In this document: piece after piece, positions 57,565 to 64,000 of the stretch | Numbering within the stretch: the first letter of the stretch is position 1 | Layout of the letters: each line of letters opens with the position of its first letter | Source of the DNA: Pseudomonadota bacterium | GTDB lineage: Bacteria; Pseudomonadota; Gammaproteobacteria; Acidithiobacillales; Acidithiobacillaceae | Length of the DNA: 64,000 nt | Direction of reading: 5' to 3' | Assembly (NCBI GenBank): GCA_021821885.1 | Contig: JAKARO010000001.1 | Coordinates: forward strand, 1-64,000 | Notes under the pieces: generated by a model | What the model was told of the DNA's origin: nothing | What the model saw: only the letters and a program-made list of their open reading frames with translations | Databases searched by the model: none | Translations under genes and position numbers: made by a program

Positions 57565-57575
57565 GAAACGCCCCC

Positions 57576-58055
57576 TCAGAGTTGCGCGACCATTCGGTCA
57601 ACAATGTCCCGGTGGGCCTGCGGATCAATTTCCCGCTGCAGGATCCGTTCCGTGCCATTGATTACCAGCTGTACCACCTGGCCACGGAGCTGTTCCCTTG
57701 CCCGGTTGCTCTCCACCTCAATTTCGGCCCTGGCTCCCGCAATGATACGGTCTGCCTCTTCCCGGGCCCGGTTCTGGGCCTCTTCCCGCATCTCGTTCCC
57801 CCGCTTTTCCGCGGCGGCCACAATTTCTGCTGCCCGGTCCTTGGCCTCCCGAAGAATGTCTGCTGCCCGCTTCTGGGCCAGATCCAGCTCTTCCTTGCCC
57901 CGCTCTGCTGCTGCAAGACCATCCGCGATTCGTGCCTGGCGGGCATCCATCGCCTTCCGGAGCGGACCGTAGAGGTACTTGAAAAGCAGAGCCACAAGAA
58001 TGGCAAATGTGATCAGCTGGATGATCAGTGTTGCATTAATACCTACTGGATTCAT
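57576..58055 (-). CDS. atpF: ATP synthase b subunit
   Basis: This 159-residue stalk subunit has one N-terminal membrane segment ([20 protein letters not shown]) followed by [20 protein letters not shown] and a long Ala/Arg/Glu coiled coil to the end. This is the usual layout of an unfused b subunit. It is 41 bases after atpE. Confidence 0.96.
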   Translation of the reverse strand: MNPVGINATLIIQLITFAILVALLFKYLYGPLRKAMDARQARIADGLAAAERGKEELDLAQKRAADILREAKDRAAEIVAAAEKRGNEMREEAQNRAREEADRIIAGARAEIEVESNRAREQLRGQVVQLVINGTERILQREIDPQAHRDIVDRMVAQL

Positions 58056-58096
58056 GATTCCCTCACATGCACAGGGGCCGGCTTAGCCGGCCAGCA

Positions 58097-58351
58097 TCAG
58101 CCCACGAACGGGTTGGCGAAGAGGAACCAGAAACCAAAAGCCAAGATGATGAAAGGGAATGATTCCATCAGGCCGGCAAAAATAAAGGTGTTCACCAGCA
58201 GCTGCGGCCGCATTTCCGGCTGGCGTGTAATCCCTTCAATAGTCTTTGACGTGATCAGTCCCCAGCCAATGGCGGAACCAAGCCCTGCGGCGCCAAAAAT
58301 GATCCCTACGGCGATGGCGGTAGCTGCAACGATAATGGTATGCGCGTCCAT
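58097..58351 (-). CDS. atpE: ATP synthase c subunit
   Basis: This 84-residue hairpin forms the rotor ring in the membrane. The Gly-rich helix reads GAAGLGSAIGWGL and the ion-binding carboxylate is Glu63 in GLMESFPFI, where E. coli has Asp61. Trp occupies the place of the Gln found in sodium-type c subunits, so proton coupling is expected although Ser follows the Glu. It is 43 bases after atpB. Confidence 0.96.
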   Translation of the reverse strand: MDAHTIIVAATAIAVGIIFGAAGLGSAIGWGLITSKTIEGITRQPEMRPQLLVNTFIFAGLMESFPFIILAFGFWFLFANPFVG

Positions 58352-58394
58352 AAAAAGCTCCTTACACAGAAAATGGAAACAGAATGGAATTCGT

Positions 58395-59144
58395 TCAGTG
58401 GTCCTGCATATTGGCCATGCCCAGATACACCACCGTCAGCACGGTAAAGATGAAAGCCTGCAGCATGATGATCAGGCTTTCGAAGCCGGACCAGACGACA
58501 CCGAGGACCATCTCCCCCCACCAGGGCAGCATTGCCAGAAGCAGAAAAACCAGTTCCCCGGCAAACATGTTGCCAAACAGTCGCAGCGCAAGGCTCAGGG
58601 GCTTGGTAATCTCCTCGATGGCAGTCATGATGATATTCAGCGGGAACAGAAACTTCCCGAAAGGATGCGTGAGGTAGGTCCGGAAATAGGAAAACCCCTT
58701 GACCCGCAGGCTGGTAAAAATGGTCAGAATGAATATGGCCAGCGCGACCCCAAGGGTTGTATTGAGATTGACTGTCGGAGTAATACGGAAATCGCTGATC
58801 CCGAGCCAGCCAGCGACAAGCCCGGGCAGATAGGCCGGAAGCACATCCAGGCTGTTCATCAGCAGAATCCAGAGAAAGACCGTGAGCGCCACAGGAGCAA
58901 TCAGGGGATCCCGGACCGGAAAACTGTCTGTCACCAGCTTGTCAATGAATTCGACCGCTGCTTCCAGCCAGTTCTGCAGGCCTGCAGGCACCCCGGCCTG
59001 CAGGCGCGCACCAACGGACATGGAGGCCAGCACGAGAATTCCAGCCATTGCCCACCCCATTACGATGGTGTCCAGATCAAAGGTCCAGAATCCCTGGCCC
59101 GCCGTCCAGTTGGTCAGATGGTGGGCGATGTCGCCTGAAGTCAC
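58395..59144 (-). CDS. atpB: ATP synthase a subunit
   Basis: This 249-residue membrane subunit forms the two proton half-channels. It has the essential Arg in SLALRLFGNMFAGELVFLL and earlier NSLDVLPAYLPGLVAGWLG. The start is a GTG at 59144 (TSGDIAHHLTNW follows) with AAGGAG 7 bases upstream; the frame is open much further but that part is antisense-like to atpI. It follows atpI after 2 bases. Confidence 0.95.
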   Translation of the reverse strand: MTSGDIAHHLTNWTAGQGFWTFDLDTIVMGWAMAGILVLASMSVGARLQAGVPAGLQNWLEAAVEFIDKLVTDSFPVRDPLIAPVALTVFLWILLMNSLDVLPAYLPGLVAGWLGISDFRITPTVNLNTTLGVALAIFILTIFTSLRVKGFSYFRTYLTHPFGKFLFPLNIIMTAIEEITKPLSLALRLFGNMFAGELVFLLLAMLPWWGEMVLGVVWSGFESLIIMLQAFIFTVLTVVYLGMANMQDH

Positions 59145-59146
59145 AG

Positions 59147-59545
59147 TTAACTCCTTTGCCTGCTGCGTTCCCGCAGCATGAAACCCAGATAAATAAAATG
59201 GGAGAGCACAAGACCGGACACCAGCCCAAGCACGGGAAGATGCAGCCAGCCTATCGCTACCAGCAGGGCCACCACCGTGAAGATCCAGCGCTGCACCGCC
59301 GAACCCCCCAGGCGCCTTGCGGCACGATGGGGTGCATCGGGGAGCGCCATGAGACCGCTTCCCAGCATGATCATGTTGACAACGCTCAAAATGGCGGCAT
59401 AGAGCAGGGCATAGGCCTCCATCCGCCCCCAGCGCCAAGCGGCCAAGGCTGCGAAGAGCAGGGCTGATACCAGCATCCATGCGGCGACTCGCCCCACATA
59501 AGACGAGAAATCGGCCCTGTTCCCCACTTTTTCTTTCTCTTTCAA
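59147..59545 (-). CDS. atpI: ATP synthase subunit I
   Basis: This 132-residue protein has four hydrophobic segments (AAWMLVSALLFAALAAW; LYAAILSVVNMIMLGSGL; WIFTVVALLVAIGWLHL; LVSGLVLSHFIYLGFML), as in AtpI, a helper for c-ring assembly. It opens the atp operon. The start is uncertain: TTG 59545 abuts the palindrome GGGGCCGGCCCC (59546-59557), and a GTG six codons later is possible. Confidence 0.88.
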   Translation of the reverse strand: MKEKEKVGNRADFSSYVGRVAAWMLVSALLFAALAAWRWGRMEAYALLYAAILSVVNMIMLGSGLMALPDAPHRAARRLGGSAVQRWIFTVVALLVAIGWLHLPVLGLVSGLVLSHFIYLGFMLRERSRQRS

Positions 59546-59604
59546 GGGGCCGGCCCCAGTTTGGCGAGGAGTCTAATCAGCACGCCCGGGCTCGTCAAGA
59601 CCCT

Positions 59605-60474
59605 TCAGGTCCCATTTTCATCCAGCTGGGGCAGTCCAAGCCGCTCCCATAACGCCGCCCCTTCTCCGGAATTCTTCCAGCGGATGCGCATTTCACCTCC
59701 ACCACCAATTTCCCGCACCCGGACAGCCACGCCCAAATGGCGGGCGAGCACCTCTTCCAGTGCCCGGCTGTCCGGATCCGTCACTGTACCGCGTTTTTCT
59801 CCGGCACCCTGCCTCAGCCGCCCCTGAACCAGACGCTCAGTCTGGCGCACGTTCAGCTGCCCTGACATTACCGCGGCTGCAGCCTCACGCTGTTCGGGTG
59901 GCTCCAGAACCAGCAGGGCACGCGCGTGTCCAGCGCTGAGCGCCCCGGTCTCGACATGGGTCTGCAACCCCGGATCCAGACGCAGCAGGCGAATCTGGTT
60001 GCTGATCGCCGCACGTGACCGGCCCAGCGCATCCGAAAGGGCTTCGTGGCTCAGCGAGAATTCTTCCAGCAGCCTCTGCAGCGCGGCAGCCTCCTCAAGA
60101 GGGTTCAGCGACTGGCGCTGGATGTTCTCGATCAGGCCAATGGCCAGTGCCTGCTGGTCACTGCAGTCGCGCAGCAGTGCCGGAATATCCCGCAGCCCGG
60201 CCAGCTGGGCCGCCCGCCACCGTCTCTCCCCAGCGAGAATCTCATAGCGCCCCCCTTCTGCAGGCCGGACCACAATGGGTTGCAGCACCCCTTCGGCGCG
60301 GATTGATACGGCCAGTTCATCCAGAGATTCCTGACTGAACTGGCGCCGGGGCTGGTATTTTCCCCGCTGCAGCAGGTCCAGCGGGATCCGCCGCAACTCT
60401 CCGTCCCCCTCAGACGCTGAAGGGGAAAAAAGGGCGTCCAGCCCCCGTCCCAGAGCCATAGGGCGGCGGGTCAT
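59605..60474 (-). CDS. parB: Chromosome partitioning protein ParB
   Basis: This 289-residue CTPase binds parS and spreads along DNA for chromosome segregation. It has LGRGLDALF at the start, GKYQPRRQFSQESLDELAVS, the nucleotide and spreading motif EILAGERRWRAAQLAGL, ENIQRQSLNPLEEA, a helix-turn-helix (SLSHEALSDALGRSRAAISN) and a C-terminal dimerisation domain. ATG 60474 overlaps the parA stop by 4 bases. A parS-like site is nearby at 61998. Confidence 0.95.
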   Translation of the reverse strand: MTRRPMALGRGLDALFSPSASEGDGELRRIPLDLLQRGKYQPRRQFSQESLDELAVSIRAEGVLQPIVVRPAEGGRYEILAGERRWRAAQLAGLRDIPALLRDCSDQQALAIGLIENIQRQSLNPLEEAAALQRLLEEFSLSHEALSDALGRSRAAISNQIRLLRLDPGLQTHVETGALSAGHARALLVLEPPEQREAAAAVMSGQLNVRQTERLVQGRLRQGAGEKRGTVTDPDSRALEEVLARHLGVAVRVREIGGGGEMRIRWKNSGEGAALWERLGLPQLDENGT

Positions 60475-61226
60475 TGGCCCTTCTCGCGCAGCAGAAATTC
60501 CTCCGCAAGCCCGCGGTAGGCTTCTGATCCGGCGCAATGGGGGTCATAATCCAAGGCTGCGCGCCCGAAGCTTGGCGCCTCTGCCAGACGCACATTGCGG
60601 GGAATCACATTCCGGTAGAGCTTGTCCGGGAAATGGCGCTCCAGCTCCGTGCCCACTTCGGCGGCAAGCCGGTTGCGGCTGTCGTACATGGTCCGCAGCA
60701 GACCCTGCACCTCCAGCTCCGGATTGAACTGGCTGCGTACTCTCCGCAAGGTGCTGAGAAGTTGCGCCAGGCCCTCCAGGGCATAATATTCGCACTGCAT
60801 GGGAATCAGCACCCGGTCCGCGGCAACCAGGGCGTTAATGGTCAGCAGCCCGAGCGATGGCGGACAGTCAATGATGGTGTATTCCCTTTCCGTTTCTTCC
60901 TCAAGGGCCAACCTCAGGCGCTGCTCGCGGTTCTGGACCTGCACGAGTTCCAGCTCCGCCCCGGCCAGGTCCGGACTGGCCGGGAGCACGGAAACTCCGC
61001 CCGCCTCCTGGATGGCAGCCGTGCTGCTGGCCTCACCCAGCAGCACCTGGTATACACCAGGTGTCCGCTGCCTGCTGGCACCAATGCCCGTAGTGGCATT
61101 CCCCTGGGGATCCATGTCCACCAGGAGCACTTTTTTGCCGGCCTGGGCCAGCGCTACGGCCAGGTTGACAGCGGTGGTCGTTTTTCCCACACCGCCTTTC
61201 TGGTTGGCTACGGCAATACAGCGCAT
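60471..61226 (-). CDS. parA: Chromosome partitioning ATPase ParA
   Basis: This 251-residue deviant Walker ATPase begins IAVANQKGGVGKTTTAVNLA, with signature Lys, and contains VLLVDMDPQGNATTGIG, YTIIDCPPSLGLLTINAL and the LIPMQCEYYALEGLAQLL segment. It lacks the N-terminal regulatory domain of plasmid ParA types, so it is the chromosomal Soj type. It lies 53 bases after rsmG. Confidence 0.95.
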   Translation of the reverse strand: MRCIAVANQKGGVGKTTTAVNLAVALAQAGKKVLLVDMDPQGNATTGIGASRQRTPGVYQVLLGEASSTAAIQEAGGVSVLPASPDLAGAELELVQVQNREQRLRLALEEETEREYTIIDCPPSLGLLTINALVAADRVLIPMQCEYYALEGLAQLLSTLRRVRSQFNPELEVQGLLRTMYDSRNRLAAEVGTELERHFPDKLYRNVIPRNVRLAEAPSFGRAALDYDPHCAGSEAYRGLAEEFLLREKGQ

Positions 61227-61279
61227 GGTCGGCTCCGGTACTCCCTGCTGCCGTCAGAATCTCCCGCCAAGGATACCCC

Positions 61280-61969
61280 CTAGCGGCCCAGCCGGCCAGA
61301 CGCTCCCTGCCGCACAGGCCCGGGCGGCACTCGCCAGTCCAGGATGACCCTTCCGGGTATGCCGGGAATTTCCAGATGGTGCACGCCCAGGTCCCCAGTA
61401 ACCTCCGGTGGGCATTGGGCGATTTCCGCCTGCCATCCCGGCCCCTTCGCCAGAAGGAGCCGGGTGCCCGGCCGGAGCAGATGGTCTACCATCCGCAGAA
61501 AACGCGGAACCGGAGCTGTCGCCCGACTGACCAGGACATCGGGGGAAGCCGGCAGATCTGCCGACTCTACACGTGCCGCGCAGACCATCACCGAAGAAAG
61601 CTGCAGCCGTGCGCGAATGTGCTGGAGGAAAGCAGCGCGCTTGACCCCAGGTTCCACCAGAAAAAATTCCTGCTCCGGCCGCGCGGCCGCCAGTGGAATT
61701 CCCGGGAGGCCAGCGCCGCTTCCCACATCCACCACCGCCCCGGCCGGGAGGAACGGAAGAAAGGCCAGACTGTCGAGGAGATGCCGGCGCACCATATCCA
61801 GGGGTTCCACAACACCCGTGAGGTTATGCACTTTTCCCCAGCGCAACATTTCTGCAAGGTATATGAGAAGCGCCTCCCGCGTACCCTTGTCCACCGCCTC
61901 CAGACCCATCCTGGCGAGCCCGTCATCAAGGCACGCACGGGCTGCGGAGTAAGGGAAGGATTCTGGCAA
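61280..61969 (-). CDS. rsmG: 16S rRNA (guanine-527-N7) methyltransferase
   Basis: This 229-residue methyltransferase modifies G527 of 16S rRNA. The SAM motif AVVDVGSGAGLPGIPLAAAR is near residue 77, with MLRWGKVHNLTGV before it and FFLVEPGVKRAAFLQHI and VSRATAPVPRFL after. The C-terminus carries a Pro/Gly-rich tail. It starts 3 bases after mnmG. The former name is gidB. Confidence 0.94.
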   Translation of the reverse strand: MPESFPYSAARACLDDGLARMGLEAVDKGTREALLIYLAEMLRWGKVHNLTGVVEPLDMVRRHLLDSLAFLPFLPAGAVVDVGSGAGLPGIPLAAARPEQEFFLVEPGVKRAAFLQHIRARLQLSSVMVCAARVESADLPASPDVLVSRATAPVPRFLRMVDHLLRPGTRLLLAKGPGWQAEIAQCPPEVTGDLGVHHLEIPGIPGRVILDWRVPPGPVRQGASGRLGR

Positions 61970-61972
61970 GGG

Positions 61973-63844
61973 TCAGCCTGCCGCCTGCCACTGGCGGCGT
62001 TTCACGTGAATCATCAGCAGCGATACCGCTGCCGGAGTGACCCCCGGGATACGGCTGGCCTGCCCTACCGTAAGAGGCCGCTGGTGGTCAAGGCGCTGGC
62101 GGACCTCGGTGGAAAGTCCGGGCAATGCCCCATAATCAACATCGGGGGGAATCGCCACATTTTCCCAGCGCACGCTCCGCTCAACCTCCTCCCGCTGGCG
62201 CTGCACATATCCTTCATATTTGCAGTCGGTTTCGAGCTGTTCACAGATTCCGGGATCGGGGTCAATTTCGCTTTCCAATAGACCCGCCAACTGGCTGGAG
62301 TCGAGTTCCGGGCGGCGCAGCAGCTCCCATGCCGTACAGTCCCGGCGCAGCGGCTGTCCGGAAAGGGCGGCCAGCCGCCGGGCAGCCTCGCTTCCTGGAT
62401 GGATCCGCATTTCCTCCAGCCGCTGCCGTCCTGCGTCAAGGGCGGCAGACTTTTGCTGGAAGTGCTGCCACCGCAGGTCATCCACAAGTCCCAGTTCCCG
62501 TCCACGCGGGGTAAGGCGCCGGTCGGCATTGTCCTCGCGCAGCTGGAGACGGTATTCCGCGCGGCTGGTAAACATGCGGTAGGGCTCATCCAGACCGCGG
62601 GTCACAAGATCGTCTACCATCACGCCCAGATAGGCCTCGTGCCGGCCTGGCCACCAGGACTGGTCGCCACGCACCTGCAGAGCGGCATTGATTCCAGCCA
62701 GCAGGCCCTGTGCGGCGGCCTCCTCATAGCCGGTGGTCCCATTGATTTGCCCGGCGCAAAAAAGTCCCGGAAGAATCTGGCTCTGCAGGGCGGGGGTCAG
62801 TGCCCGCGGATCCAGGTAATCGTATTCAATTGCATATCCGGGGCGGAGCAGTACCGCTTCTTCAAGCCCCCGCATGCTGCGGACCAGCGCCTCCTGAACC
62901 CGGAACGGCAGACTGGTAGAAATGCCGTTGGGATATACCTCACGGGTATGGAGCCCCTCCGGTTCCAGGAAAATCTGGTGTGACTCCCGGTGGGCGAAAC
63001 GGACGATCTTGTCCTCAATGGAGGGGCAGTACCGCGGCCCCCTGGCTTCGATGTGCCCACCATATAGGGCTGACAGATGGAGATTTTCCTTGATGATCCG
63101 GTGGGTCTCCGCACTCGTATGCGTTATATGGCAGACCCTCTGGGGAAGATCTATGTGGCGGGTGAGAAATGAGAACGCCGGTGCCGGAGCGTCTCCGGGC
63201 TGCTCTTCCAGAACCCCGTAATGGATACTTCTCCCGTCGATTCTCGGCGGGGTCCCCGTTTTCAGCCGTGCGACCGGAAATCCCATGGCACGCAGGCGTT
63301 CTGCGAGGGCATTGGCCGGAGCGTCTCCGGCCCGCCCCGCCGGAAAGCTCTGGTTACCGATGTGAATCCGTCCGGCAAGGAAAGTCCCCGTCGTCAGAAC
63401 GACTGCCTGCGCGGCAATCTCCTGTCCCGTTTCCAGCCGCACCCCGGCAACCCGCCCGTCATGGACCAGAAGATCCCCAACGCTGCCCTGAAACAGGGCC
63501 AGATATGGGAGTTCTTCCAGCATCTGCCGGGTTGCCTCGCGGTATAGCATCCGGTCGGCCTGGACACGGGTGGCGCGAACCGCCGGCCCTTTCCGGGCAT
63601 TCAGGATCCGGAACTGGATTCCGGCACGGTCCGCTGCCCGGGCCATGACGCCACCCAGGGCATCAATTTCCTTGACCAGATGGCCCTTGCCAATACCGCC
63701 AATCGCCGGATTACAGGACATCTGGCCAATAGTATCGAGATTCTGTGTCAGCAACAGGCAGCGCATACCAGACCGTGCCACGGCCGCAGCCGCCTCAATT
63801 CCGGCATGCCCACCGCCCACCACAATGATTTCGGCCCGTTCCAT
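61973..63844 (-). CDS. mnmG: tRNA modification enzyme MnmG
   Basis: This 623-residue FAD enzyme, with MnmE, installs the cmnm5 group on wobble uridine. It begins [20 protein letters not shown] with the dinucleotide site and has [77 protein letters not shown] and [23 protein letters not shown] 63844 fits the family start. The frame is also open upstream to the window edge (see findings). The former name is gidA. Confidence 0.95.
   Translation of the reverse strand: MERAEIIVVGGGHAGIEAAAAVARSGMRCLLLTQNLDTIGQMSCNPAIGGIGKGHLVKEIDALGGVMARAADRAGIQFRILNARKGPAVRATRVQADRMLYREATRQMLEELPYLALFQGSVGDLLVHDGRVAGVRLETGQEIAAQAVVLTTGTFLAGRIHIGNQSFPAGRAGDAPANALAERLRAMGFPVARLKTGTPPRIDGRSIHYGVLEEQPGDAPAPAFSFLTRHIDLPQRVCHITHTSAETHRIIKENLHLSALYGGHIEARGPRYCPSIEDKIVRFAHRESHQIFLEPEGLHTREVYPNGISTSLPFRVQEALVRSMRGLEEAVLLRPGYAIEYDYLDPRALTPALQSQILPGLFCAGQINGTTGYEEAAAQGLLAGINAALQVRGDQSWWPGRHEAYLGVMVDDLVTRGLDEPYRMFTSRAEYRLQLREDNADRRLTPRGRELGLVDDLRWQHFQQKSAALDAGRQRLEEMRIHPGSEAARRLAALSGQPLRRDCTAWELLRRPELDSSQLAGLLESEIDPDPGICEQLETDCKYEGYVQRQREEVERSVRWENVAIPPDVDYGALPGLSTEVRQRLDHQRPLTVGQASRIPGVTPAAVSLLMIHVKRRQWQAAG
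61998..62013. promoter_or_regulatory. parS-like site inside mnmG
   Basis: CGTTTCACGTGAATCA matches 14 of 16 positions of the bacterial parS consensus TGTTTCACGTGAAACA, including the central TTTCACGTGAA. It lies about 0.8 kb from parA and 1.5 kb from parB, the usual neighbourhood for ParB binding. Confidence 0.75.
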
Positions 63845-64000
63845 GGGCAAATTATCCGGGAGCGGACGCCACTGCGCAATGCCCTGATTTCCAGGACAGA
63901 ACAGCTGGGCGATGGTTTCCATACAAAACGGGCTGGTGGGCACAGGATGCAGAGCATGCCGGTCGCAATCCAGGGGATAGCCGATCAGATTTTCCAGCCA
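63845..64000 (-). other. Upstream region of mnmG, frame open to window edge
   Basis: About 155 bases precede the chosen mnmG start. The same frame stays open to the edge ([17 protein letters not shown] and further), with no good ribosome binding site at 63844. No part of MnmE was recognised. It may be a leader, an N-terminal extension or another gene's end. Confidence 0.4.

Overview
The window looks like chromosome of an autotrophic, ubiquinone-using proteobacterium, most likely an Acidithiobacillus or close relative (inference). The reasons are a long Calvin-cycle operon joined to pyk, gph and trpEGDC, coq7, and the conserved block mnmG-rsmG-parA-parB-atpIBEFHAGDC-glmU-glmS. An arrangement like the Calvin/trp operon has been described in Acidithiobacillus ferrooxidans as a cbb operon (from memory, not checked here).

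Region 1 (about 1-13,063) is accessory DNA ending at the 3' end of a tRNA-Met gene, where a frameshifted tyrosine integrase lies. It holds the 3' part of hsdR, an unassigned two-gene membrane/HEPN-like pair, a ParE/RelE toxin-antitoxin pair, a YbjQ-family gene, an IHF-alpha-like gene broken or recoded at a run of seven T, and a degraded SRAP/YedK gene. It also holds a plasmid-like replication module: an AT-hook protein, a membrane/helix-turn-helix protein, a large Toprim-AAA primase-helicase, and 13 GTAAC/GTTAC iterons around a 19-bp perfect hairpin. The left border is outside the window.

Region 2 (13,222-17,172) carries a nodIJ-like ABC exporter with a hydrolase and a thioredoxin-like ferredoxin, coq7, and an Rrf2 regulator with an OsmC protein downstream of trpC. 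Region 3 (17,657-31,936) is one minus-strand run: suhB-like, glpX, tkt, gap, pgk, pyk, fba, rpe, gph, trpE, trpG, trpD, trpC. It links CO2 fixation and glycolate salvage to tryptophan synthesis. Several of its intercistronic gaps hold strong stem-loops.

Region 4 (32,079-48,874) holds rsmE, ispH, rmuC, an mscL with a zinc-ribbon tail, a lipoprotein, and an RND efflux operon. Divergent from the pump is a Spy/CpxP-like protein with its two-component system. Then come uvrD and the cbpA-cbpM chaperone pair. Region 5 (49,018-64,000) is housekeeping: glmS, glmU, the complete F-type ATP synthase operon, parAB, rsmG and mnmG, with a parS-like site inside mnmG. No rRNA genes or CRISPR arrays were seen.
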